The notes below the pieces were generated by a model. It worked only from the letters and a program-made list of their open reading frames with translations. It made no database searches and was not told the origin of the DNA. Both the position numbers and the translations under genes were made by a program. Below, piece after piece: positions 39,138 to 47,252 of a DNA stretch of 64,000 bases (within the stretch, counting starts at the first letter, position 1; each line of letters begins with the position of its first letter). The stretch is from positions 62,001 to 126,000 of the forward strand of contig NW_015961955.1 of the NCBI RefSeq assembly GCF_000497045.1. Reading direction: 5' to 3'. This DNA is from Kalmanozyma brasiliensis GHG001 (lineage: Eukaryota; Basidiomycota; Ustilaginomycetes; Ustilaginales).

Positions 39138-41579
39138 ATGGACCGTCTGCTCAACGTGCAAACGGCGCTCTCGCTCGGCTACGTCGGGTCTATGGTCGGC
39201 GCAGCCCACCTCTCCTCCCTCCGTCTCCTGCCAGCCAACTCCAGCACAAAAACCCGCCTGACGTACCTTTGGCTCGCCTTCGACTGCATCTGTCACCTTT
39301 GCCTCGAGGGTCCATGGCTCTATCTTTCCACACAGGGTCGATCGCCCAATGCCAGCCCATCGTTCTTCGGCTATCTCTGGCGAGAGTATGCGGCAGCGGA
39401 CGCACGATGGGGTACGGGAGACGCAACGTTGGCCTCAATGGAATTTGTCACTGTGCTGCTTGCTGGGCCGCTCGCGGGGTACTGCGCGTGGTTGCTGGCG
39501 AGAGGCGATCGGGCGTACCATTTCTGGGCGGTCGTGCTGAGTACAGGCGAGCTGTACGGCGGGTGGATGACGTTTGCACCCGAATGGCTGACCGGATCTA
39601 AAGGACTGGAGACGGGGAACTGGTTGTTGCTCTGGGTATATCTGGTGTTCATGAACGTCGTGTGGGTGGCGATCCCACTGTGGTTGATGGTGGACAGCTA
39701 CGTGGTGATAGCGCAGAGCTTGCGCGAGGCAAAAGTCAAGGACACAACCGTGGCACCCACTCGACCGCCACCGACGCCGACCAAACGAAGACCAGCGGTG
39801 ACCAAACGCCCACCGACCGTGGCGAGCAACGTCACCTCAGCACGCGGCATCTCTGGCTCCGCCTACCTAATTCTTCTGGCAGTGGTATTTCTGCACCTCA
39901 TGCCGACCACCTCCGCCTCATCCGTCCCACTTTCAGCACCAACAGCGACGTACGACCCAGACGCGACAACCACACTCTACCCGACCACCGACACGTCGAT
40001 CCTCACCACGCTGCGCAACCTCATCGTCCCGCTGCTCTTACCGCTCTCGCTCGTCGCGTTCACTTTTGCAATGGGCGCGATCCAGGTCGCCGACAAGGCG
40101 CTGCGCAAGGTGCGCAAATCCAACCGCACACGTCGACGAAAGCTCCTCGCCTCGCTCAACGTCGACGAGAAGACCAATGGGTGTCGGACGATCATCGGCT
40201 TCTTCCATCCGTACTGCAATGCGGGCGGTGGCGGAGAGCGGGTGCTCTACGAAGCCATCTCCTACCATCTCTCTCGCAATGAGGAGACGATCGTAGTAGT
40301 GTACACGGGCGACTTTCCCTCCGCTACCAAGGAGGCCATCCTCGACAAAGCCTCGTCGCGATTCGGCATCACTCTTCCCGCGCACCGCATCGCTATGCTG
40401 CCCCTGACCCGGCGGTGGATGGTAGAAGACACGGCTTGGACGTCCTTTACGCTCCTCGGTCAGTCGTACGGATCCATATGGTGTGCTTTCGAGGCGCTCT
40501 CTGCCCTGATCCCGGATGTGTGGGTGGACACGATGGGGTATGCGTTCACCTACCCGGTGTGTCGGCTCTTCGCGTGGAACCTGCCGGTGGGAGCGTACGT
40601 GCACTACCCGGTCATCTCGACGGACATGCTGCGCCGCGTGAGCAAGCGCCAGGCGGGGCATACGAACGATGCCGCTACCGCATCGTCCCTTCTACGGAGC
40701 AGCGTCAAGTTGGCATACTATCGATTGTTCGCGCGAGTATACGCGTGGGCGTTGCGCCGAGCGGATGTCGTCGTGGGCAACGGCAGTTGGACGACGGCAC
40801 ATCTGAGACAGTTGATGGGGAGGAAGGTGGAAAAGGTGTACCCGCCGTGCGATACGGGCGAGATGGCCTCCTTCCCACTGCACAATCGCGACCGTGTGGT
40901 GGTGAGCCTGGCGCAGTTCAGACCGGAGAAGGAACACCCTACTCAGCTCTATGTGCTGAGCGAGCTGGTCAAGTCGCACCCACAGCTGTTCACGGGCGAG
41001 GGTGGGGTGAAGCTCGTCATGATGGGTAGCAGTCGCAACGCCGCCGATGAGAAACGCATTTCGTTGCTCCGCAGTCTTTGCACCCAACTTGGGCTGGACG
41101 AGCATGTGGAGCTGGTGGTCAACGCGGATTTCTCCGCTGTGCTCGCGCGGTTGAAGACGGCCAGTGTCGGGATCAGTACCATGAAGGACGAGCATTTCGG
41201 GATCAATGTGGTCGAGTTCATGGCTGCTGGGTTGGTGACGGTGAGTCATCGAAGCGCCGGGCCCTGGTTGGATATTGCCCAGCCGAGTGGAAACTATCCG
41301 ACGTCGGCGGGCGAGGGAATTGACGGAAAGAAGGATCAGGTCGTCGGGTTTCATGCACAGAGCGTCGAGGAGTTCGCAAAGGTGTTGGTGCAGGTGTTTG
41401 AGATGCAGGAGAACCAGCCGGAGGAGGTGGAGAGAATGAGGCGGGCGGCGAGAGCGAGGGCACAGGAGGTGTTTGGCAGGGAGGCGTTTGTGCGCGCGTG
41501 GGAGGAGAGGCTGTGGAGCAAGTTGGAAGGACGGTTGCAGGAAACAGGGGAGGGCAAGGACGAGAAGAAGGTGCAGTAG
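39138..41579 (+). CDS. ALG11: EBP-type sterol isomerase domain fused to Alg11 mannosyltransferase
   Basis: 813 residues in one uninterrupted frame. Residues 1-195 form an EBP/EXPERA domain (emopamil-binding protein, delta8-delta7 sterol isomerase type): LAFDCICHLCLEGPW carries the catalytic-type H53 and E57, WREYAAADARW follows, E102 is in MEFVTVLLAGP, and N173/W176 are in FMNVVWVAIP. A basic Pro/Thr linker and an extra hydrophobic segment (243-254) lead to the Alg11 membrane anchor (about 291-315). The GT-B mannosyltransferase follows with IIGFFHPYCNAGGGGERVLYEA, DVWVDTMGYAFTYP, YVHYPVIS, VYPPCDT, RPEKEHPTQL and EHFGINVVEFMAAGL. Alg11 adds two alpha-1,2-mannoses to the dolichol-linked oligosaccharide at the cytosolic ER face. 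Both halves belong in the ER membrane. The ATG at 39138 begins the EBP domain; the frame before it has no similarity. Confidence 0.88.
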   Translation: MDRLLNVQTALSLGYVGSMVGAAHLSSLRLLPANSSTKTRLTYLWLAFDCICHLCLEGPWLYLSTQGRSPNASPSFFGYLWREYAAADARWGTGDATLASMEFVTVLLAGPLAGYCAWLLARGDRAYHFWAVVLSTGELYGGWMTFAPEWLTGSKGLETGNWLLLWVYLVFMNVVWVAIPLWLMVDSYVVIAQSLREAKVKDTTVAPTRPPPTPTKRRPAVTKRPPTVASNVTSARGISGSAYLILLAVVFLHLMPTTSASSVPLSAPTATYDPDATTTLYPTTDTSILTTLRNLIVPLLLPLSLVAFTFAMGAIQVADKALRKVRKSNRTRRRKLLASLNVDEKTNGCRTIIGFFHPYCNAGGGGERVLYEAISYHLSRNEETIVVVYTGDFPSATKEAILDKASSRFGITLPAHRIAMLPLTRRWMVEDTAWTSFTLLGQSYGSIWCAFEALSALIPDVWVDTMGYAFTYPVCRLFAWNLPVGAYVHYPVISTDMLRRVSKRQAGHTNDAATASSLLRSSVKLAYYRLFARVYAWALRRADVVVGNGSWTTAHLRQLMGRKVEKVYPPCDTGEMASFPLHNRDRVVVSLAQFRPEKEHPTQLYVLSELVKSHPQLFTGEGGVKLVMMGSSRNAADEKRISLLRSLCTQLGLDEHVELVVNADFSAVLARLKTASVGISTMKDEHFGINVVEFMAAGLVTVSHRSAGPWLDIAQPSGNYPTSAGEGIDGKKDQVVGFHAQSVEEFAKVLVQVFEMQENQPEEVERMRRAARARAQEVFGREAFVRAWEERLWSKLEGRLQETGEGKDEKKVQ

Positions 41580-41719
41580 ACTCGCGGCAGAGCTGCAAGA
41601 GTGGTCTTCAGCCAGTCATCGCAATCATACCCGGGTCGTGTTTGTCACGGTCAAAGCACGGCATCACAGTTGAAGTAGTCATGTGTGAGAGATCAACACG
41701 ATGCGTGCAAGAATGCTTC
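41560..41719 (+). repeat. 160-bp inverted repeat, right copy (ALG11 end and 3' flank)
   Basis: Partner of 38631-38790 in opposite orientation. It starts inside the sixth-last codon of ALG11, runs through the stop at 41577-41579 and ends 45 bases before the stop of the F-box-like gene. Similarity stops abruptly at both ends. Confidence 0.9.
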
Positions 41720-41763
41720 GTATTTACATCGATGAAAGGAAGCGGCGTAGGCATGCGCAATGA

Positions 41764-43248
41764 CTAGTAGAACTGATACTCGTACGGATCGCCGAAACCA
41801 TAGCCGTACACATCGTCGTCTGAGTCGCCCATCCCATAACCACCGAAGCCATGACCGTAGCCATAACGATGGAAGAAGTCGTCGTCGTCGTCATCCAGTT
41901 GACCCCAGTTCTCAGCATACCTTTCCAATGCCCATCGCATAGACTCGAGCGCCCTACGTCGCATCAGATCTCCTTCGTCTCTAGCAGCCTCGCCCCCCTC
42001 AAGCTCGCCAAAGATCTCGTTGTAATGCAGCGTGCAAAGGCCAAACCGAGGTTCCGAGTCCGGAATTGTGGACTCATCCGTGTTCTCTTTCACCTGTTCG
42101 TATGACAGGTCTGAGTTCGAGGGAATTTTGCCAATCTGTTGCTGATCTGCGATGACGCAACATCGCGGGCAACCGGTGCATTGCGTAATTGGGAGCATTC
42201 GGTGCTGGTGGCTGAATTCAGCCTCTTGACATCCGTGCCAAATTTTCTTGTATGACTCGACGTCAACGACTGTTTCGCCACGCTTGAGCTGGTAGCCGGC
42301 AATCGGAATGACGGGAATGCAGACGCCGATGGCTTGCTGGACTGCGCGACGCGTTTTCAAGGTGCACTTCCGTACCAGGAGGGTTTTGAGCTTCGTATCC
42401 GGACCAATTGAGGAGAAGAAGATCGCGAGTGCTTCTTTGACGGGCAAGCTGAGAGGACCGATAGTCCCAGAAGCAGACAAGGTCAGACTCGTTAGGTTTG
42501 GCAGCTTTGCAAGCAGCTCGGCAGTCGATTCGTCGAATTTGAACCCGTTAAGCTCCAAGGTTGTCAGGCGCGAGAGCCAAGCTTTGTTGCGATCGTCGTA
42601 GGCAACGACTTGTCCCAGGTTCGGCACTGGGAAGTCGTAGTCTTCATACATGCCGGGTCCGTCCTCCTCATCTTCTGAGAACCCAAGACCAATGCAGTCT
42701 GTGTCACACTTACAGTGCGAAGGCTCGAGCAGTCGAAGGACTTGGACTGCAAAAGCCATCATGACTGCAGGGAAGGAAATGGTCACGCCTTCGAGTCTGT
42801 GGTCCGCAGGGGGCAGAGACTGGTGAGCCCGCTTGATCGCCTTCGCCACGTTGACCACCTGTTCGAAGTCTTCGTAATCGCAGTCGAGATCCTCGGAAAC
42901 GTGAAACTCCCTGACGTGCTGAGCGTAATCTGGATGGTCTCTGAAGGTGCTCGGCAGGCGCTTACCGGCGGCGGTGTTCGTCCATTTGATCACACGGTAA
43001 AGATGAGGAATGACCAATGCGTTTATCCTCGTATTGAGAGTTAGGAGGTCGCCTACAGGGTCGGTGATCTCCTCGTATTCGTAGTCCTCCGCGCCATGTC
43101 GCGCTGCCTCGAGAGCGTACGAGACGATTTGTGATTGTATCTCGGTCGGCAGAAGCAGAATTGGGAAGCACTTGGCTGCACGCTTCTTTGGTTCCTTCTT
43201 CTGCGCCTGTTGGCGTTTGCCGGACTTGTTGCGTCTCCTCTTTCCCAT
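41764..43248 (-). CDS. F-box/LRR-like protein with Tyr/Gly/Asp-rich tail
   Basis: 494 residues. A Lys/Arg-rich start (MGKRRRNKSGKRQQ, nuclear-localisation-like) precedes an F-box-like opening, FPILLLPTEIQSQIVSYAL, at about 28-46; LNTRINALVIPHLYRVI is the usual continuation. Leucine-rich text (LTTLELNGFKFDESTAELLAKLPNLTSLTLS) follows at about 235-265. So a substrate adaptor of an SCF ubiquitin ligase is possible. Cys groups CKCDTDC (about 185) and CTGCPRCC (about 355) could bind metal. The tail is acidic and then Gly/Tyr-rich (HRYGYGHGFGGYG, ending YEYQFY). The F-box is weak, so function is tentative. Divergent to DAM1. Confidence 0.72.
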   Translation of the reverse strand: MGKRRRNKSGKRQQAQKKEPKKRAAKCFPILLLPTEIQSQIVSYALEAARHGAEDYEYEEITDPVGDLLTLNTRINALVIPHLYRVIKWTNTAAGKRLPSTFRDHPDYAQHVREFHVSEDLDCDYEDFEQVVNVAKAIKRAHQSLPPADHRLEGVTISFPAVMMAFAVQVLRLLEPSHCKCDTDCIGLGFSEDEEDGPGMYEDYDFPVPNLGQVVAYDDRNKAWLSRLTTLELNGFKFDESTAELLAKLPNLTSLTLSASGTIGPLSLPVKEALAIFFSSIGPDTKLKTLLVRKCTLKTRRAVQQAIGVCIPVIPIAGYQLKRGETVVDVESYKKIWHGCQEAEFSHQHRMLPITQCTGCPRCCVIADQQQIGKIPSNSDLSYEQVKENTDESTIPDSEPRFGLCTLHYNEIFGELEGGEAARDEGDLMRRRALESMRWALERYAENWGQLDDDDDDFFHRYGYGHGFGGYGMGDSDDDVYGYGFGDPYEYQFY

Positions 43249-43717
43249 TATGTCTAGGCAATAAAGGCTAGACGGCTAGCCAAGACGGGATCGAGAGGCT
43301 GCAGAGCTCGGTCGTGCCGATGGGAAGATGATGGCAAGTAGACAGGCTCGAGAACACACGCAGACAAACATTATATACAGCTTTCCCATCGAGGCAGCTC
43401 GGGCCTCGAGATGAGGTGGGTTGGAAAGGCTGAGTTGAGCTGTAACAATAGAAAAGGCACGCGTGTGGACAAAATGGGAGTGTGAGTCTGCGCAGCGCCA
43501 GGCAAAAAAGTGTTACTTTGCCAGTCTCAGGTGCAGCTGCCTCGAAAAAGGCTCGCATCACGTGAATTCGCGACGCGCATGGCCTAAAGTCACACTGGAA
43601 TTGTGCTTTGGAAATAGAGTCCAACACTTTGGCCATTCTCACCCAAGTCCACCTTTCCCTCCCACTCCATTCACCAATCTCGTCTATCGCCGTCACACCA
43701 CACTCACAATCGCCAAC
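43249..43717. other. Divergent intergenic region F-box-like / DAM1
   Basis: 469 bases between two starts, both promoters. No motif stands out. Confidence 0.55.
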
Positions 43718-44757
43718 ATGTCCCGACAACGGACCACATCAGGGGCCATGCCCACCACGCCTCTGCGTCGCATCTCGCGCGGCTCTCTCAACGCCCTCTC
43801 GCACTCGGCATCCAAACAGCTCTCTGCCGGCGCGACACCTCTCTCGTTCTTGCAAGGTGCCATGACCGACCTCGCCGAGGAAGTAGGCGTCCTGCAGCTC
43901 AATCTCGAGAATATCGAGGCTGTCCACGAAAGCCTGCACAGCTTCAACGAGAACTTTGCCATGTACATCTACGGACTCAAGATGAACGCCTACTGCGTCG
44001 AGTGGCCCGAAGCACCGCTGCACGACAACTTCGAGCGAGCCGAGAAGAGGATCGCGCAGCAGGCTCAGCAATACGCAGCTCAGCACAACCTCGATCTCGC
44101 CATCGGCTCGCAACCTTATATGCAACATCAACAGCAGCAGCAGCAGATGTACAACCCAGCAGCAGATCAGACCTACGTCACAACGGACGACGAGAGCATC
44201 TACCGCAACGACGCACCCATCGCAGCTCCCGCCAAGCCTGCGCTCAAGTCGGCGCTCAAGAAGCCATCCAACGCAGCAGCCACTGCACCTGCCAAGAAGC
44301 CAGCGACGACAGCCGCCGCATCAGCAGCGGGAGCAGCGGCGCCAAAGATGACACTCGCACAGAAGAAGAAGCGCGAAGCCTACACCGACGAGATCATTCA
44401 GACTCTGCCACTCGAGTACCGTGGCGGAGGCAACGACCCCAAGCAAAACCAAGTCGCCAAGCACGTCTGCATGGCTCTCCTTGCTGCGGGCGGCAAGGGT
44501 CTCAAAGTCGAGGCCATTCCCAAGAGCACCGAGATGACGCAAGCCAAGATCCAGAAGACGCTTATTGCGCTAGTGGCCGCCAAGCAGGTGATCAAGGCGA
44601 GCAACAATGTAAGTTCAAGCGCGTTACGCAGACGGATGCCAGAAGGCAGCGGTACTGATACGATTTCGCTCTTCACCACACTTGCGGCGACCATTGTTTG
44701 TCGACACAGGGTATCGTCTACAGCCTCGACCCGGCGCGACACCCAACGTTGCCCTGA
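43718..44757 (+). CDS. DAM1: DASH complex subunit Dam1, one intron
   Basis: Exons 43718-44608 and 44710-44757, with a 101-nt intron (GTAAGT donor, GACACAG acceptor), phase 0; 312 residues. The last exon adds only GIVYSLDPARHPTLP. Dam1 is part of the fungal DASH ring that couples kinetochores to spindle microtubules. The family core is unmistakable: RRISRGSLNALS, LSFLQGAMTDLAEEVGVLQ, NLENIEAVHESLHSFNENF, YIYGLKMNAYCVEWPEAP. After it come a Gln run, Ala/Lys/Pro-rich spacer and a helical block (about 220-300, QKKKREAYTDEIIQTLPLEY to TLIALVAAKQVIKAS) that resembles a winged-helix-like extension not present in yeast Dam1. Reading through the intron would give a long arginine-rich tail that has no likeness to the family, so splicing is preferred. 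Confidence 0.88.
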
Positions 44758-45071
44758 TCTGCGAATGCATTGCCTACGCTCGCTGTCACTTTGGCTACGA
44801 TCCGGAACCTCGACGCGAGCGACGATCTTTCGACCTTGCGCCTCGCTCCTTCTCGAATCCTTTGTATACTTTCTCGCGCTATCGCTCCGTGTACTTGTAT
44901 CTGCCTTTCCTCCTATTTTGATCTCGACTATGCCTGAATTGACTTCCACCGCGCGACTTCCATCGGACCGAACGACTCCTAGTCTCGCGCACGGCAGGCG
45001 CCCGTTCCAGACGACTCGACCTGACCTTGCGCACCGCCTTCCTCCATCGTCACTGGCACTCCGTCTCCCGC
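44758..45071. other. Convergent intergenic region DAM1 / MLRQ-like
   Basis: 314 bases between two stops, pyrimidine-rich, probably both 3' UTRs. Confidence 0.6.
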
Positions 45072-45623
45072 TCAGACCTTGCTCTTGGCCTTCTCCTGCT
45101 TCTCTTCTCGGATGCCCTCCAACCTCTGCTTCCTCTTCTTGTCCTCCTCGATGGCCTCCTTGGTCAACTTTCCATCGGGATCGTCGGCGACCTTGGCCAT
45201 CTCATCGAAATCGAGGTCCTCGGTCTTGGTCTTGAAGCGCTGTGCCTGGTGGTGATCGAGCTGCAGCTCCTTGTCTTTAACGAGATGTTTGCCGAGGAAG
45301 AAGACGGCGAGACTGATGATGGCGCCCGTGAAGAGGAAGAGCGGGGTGATCTCGGGTCGGTTGAAGACTTCTTTGAGCTGCGACGGGCGAGATGGCAAGC
45401 ACAGGATGAAAGGAGAAGTCAGTACGATGGAACACGAGGGGTCAGCGGAAGAACGGACACTAACACCACCGGCTTTGGCTCGCGATTGGTCGTCTTTGCG
45501 GATGGAGGACGTGGTGAAGCATCGCGATGGCTGGATGCGAGGGGGGAGGCGTGGTGTTGCGAGCATCCTTGGACCGAGTCCAAGATGGCGCATTGGCGAG
45601 GAGAATGTTGGAACAGGTCGCAT
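45072..45623 (-). CDS. NDUFA4/MLRQ-like mitochondrial inner-membrane protein, one intron
   Basis: Exons 45623-45465 and 45377-45072, with an 87-nt intron (donor GTTAGT, acceptor GTCGCAG), phase 0; 154 residues. The N-terminal 50 residues are Arg/Ser/Pro-rich with no acids (MRPVPTFSSPMRHLG, RCFTTSSIRK), a mitochondrial presequence. Splicing creates AKAGG-LKEVFNRPEITPLF, the start of the MLRQ/B12D domain, followed by one membrane helix (FLFTGAIISLAVFFLG). In animals NDUFA4 belongs to cytochrome c oxidase, formerly assigned to complex I. A 65-residue charged tail (DLDFDEMAKVADDPDG, then Lys/Glu repeats) is longer than in the animal protein. The intron is a multiple of three and has no stop, so a retained form would also be translated. 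Confidence 0.72.
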   Translation of the reverse strand: MRPVPTFSSPMRHLGLGPRMLATPRLPPRIQPSRCFTTSSIRKDDQSRAKAGGVSVRSSADPSCSIVLTSPFILCLPSRPSQLKEVFNRPEITPLFLFTGAIISLAVFFLGKHLVKDKELQLDHHQAQRFKTKTEDLDFDEMAKVADDPDGKLTKEAIEEDKKRKQRLEGIREEKQEKAKSKV

Positions 45624-46001
45624 GCTTGCTTCGACGGCGTGTGTATCCGGTGGTGGTGGTGGCAGTGAGAGAGGAGGATGTGCGTCGTCCAAGCGCCTGC
45701 ATCTTCTTCAATCCACACTCTTGCACCGGCAAAACCATCTGCAACGGTCTGTCACTGGTCGTCCACTCACCATCCGCGTTGAACATGGCCCAATGACTTC
45801 ATCGAGCGTGCGCCTGGACCCTGCATCCGACCACTCACGCCGAAATTTCTCAGAAATGTCAGATCGCTCCCCTCCTCAATGCCAGAAGCTTGCAAAAATG
45901 GAACTTCTTCTCGTTCAGGGTCCCATGAAACCTCTTGCACACGACCCTTTCACCCCACCTTTCATCCTTCCTCCGCACCCCTCTCATCGATCCTCACCAG
46001 A
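45624..46001. other. Divergent promoter MLRQ-like / EFM6-like
   Basis: 378 bases between two divergent starts. An in-frame ATG at 45879 could extend the methyltransferase by 41 residues but looks like leader. Confidence 0.5.
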
Positions 46002-46928
46002 ATGCCAACAACACAGCAGTCGCAAGACGACGTGCGAGCCGAGCTCGAACGCGAAGAGGCGCTCGACCTCGCCGACCCCTTGCGCCACTTTCTCGCCATC
46101 GACGACGACGAGCCCAGCGCCTCCTCATCCACCCTCCCCTCCACAGACATCCGCGACCTGCCGAGCGAGACCAACTACTCGCTCGTACCACAGCAGCTCG
46201 AGAGCATCATCGATAGACGGACGACCATTCGCTACTACTCGGACCTCTCGCGGCGACCGGTGTTGCTCGATTCGCCCACCACCGAGGAGGGTGGGCATTG
46301 GGATGTGGCCTTGAAGCTCGACATGACGACCGGATGCGGGGGGAAGATTTGGCCTGCTGCTGAGGTGCTGGGTGCTTACATTGCGGCCAAGTACTCGAGT
46401 CCCTCAAGAGAGGGTAGCTTTGATTGGAGGCACAAACGCATCATCGAGCTAGGCTCGGGTACGGGTCTGGTCGGCTACCTCGTCCATGCGCTCCACCTCG
46501 AAGGGTGTCAAATTTGGGTCACGGATCAGGACGTCATGCTACACCTGATGCGCGAGAATCTCGCTCTCAACTTTCAACTCTCACCCACAGACACCCCCTC
46601 CTCCACAACGACAAACGACGGGTTTGTCAAGGTGGCCGAGCTCGACTGGGGCACCGAGCTGACGTTCGACAAGCCAGACGTGCTGCTGCTAGCCGACTGC
46701 GTATACCTCGAATCGGCTTTTCAGCCACTCATCGATACCATGACCCAGCTATCGACGTCCGATACGGAGATCCTGTTCTGCTACCAGAAGAGGCGCAAGG
46801 CGGACAAACGCTTCTTTGCGTTGCTCAAGAGGCAGTTTACGTTTGAGGATGTCAAGGATGACGATTCGGTCCGGACCGAGGAGTACAGGCGGCAGGGAAC
46901 GCAGCTGCTGAGGATAAGAAAGAAGTGA
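46002..46928 (+). CDS. METTL21-type protein lysine methyltransferase (Efm6-like)
   Basis: 308 residues from the ATG at 46002. Seven-beta-strand SAM-dependent enzyme that methylates lysine on translation factors; Efm6 targets eEF1A in yeast. Motifs: TGCGGKIWPAAEVLGAYI (the WPA helix of the family), RIIELGSGTGLVGYLVHAL (motif I, SAM binding), IWVTDQD (post I acidic strand end), VAELDWG (motif II) and LLLADCVYLESAFQPLIDTM (the D-C-V-Y motif). The end has the typical strand pair with CYQKRRKADKRFF and a TQLLRIRKK finish. The first 100 residues contain acid/Ser-rich text. METTL21D/VCPKMT or another Efm is possible; the exact substrate cannot be fixed by sight. Confidence 0.8.
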   Translation: MPTTQQSQDDVRAELEREEALDLADPLRHFLAIDDDEPSASSSTLPSTDIRDLPSETNYSLVPQQLESIIDRRTTIRYYSDLSRRPVLLDSPTTEEGGHWDVALKLDMTTGCGGKIWPAAEVLGAYIAAKYSSPSREGSFDWRHKRIIELGSGTGLVGYLVHALHLEGCQIWVTDQDVMLHLMRENLALNFQLSPTDTPSSTTTNDGFVKVAELDWGTELTFDKPDVLLLADCVYLESAFQPLIDTMTQLSTSDTEILFCYQKRRKADKRFFALLKRQFTFEDVKDDDSVRTEEYRRQGTQLLRIRKK

Positions 46929-47252
46929 TGGAGATAGAAGTGAAGGAAATAGACGTCACGGACGCAGCTGTCGCAACTACGCCGGAAGTGACATACTCCG
47001 GAGTCAAGGGTGCAGATGTCGAGAGAGGTGGTTGTCATGGATTCAGAAAGCAAACGATGCTGTCGAGGGCTGAAAGCGAAGGATTGCTCAAGGTAGAGGA
47101 TAGACACGGAAGAGACGCAGCTGTGAGGCATCGAGAAGAAGCCATGATGTCGAAATTGACGGAAATCAGGCAGACACAAAAGTAACGGGTATACATTGCG
47201 CATGATCAACGACCGTGTGTGACGACCGCTTCCATTCACGACACCTACCCAA
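46929..47252. other. Convergent intergenic region EFM6-like / Rab
   Basis: 324 bases between two stops, both 3' UTRs. No element seen. Confidence 0.6.

Noticed and set aside
44609..45235. Read-through version of Dam1 with a 290-residue Arg/Pro/Ser tail
   Set aside because: GTAAGT donor and CACAG acceptor give a short natural end; the tail has no likeness and overlaps the next gene.
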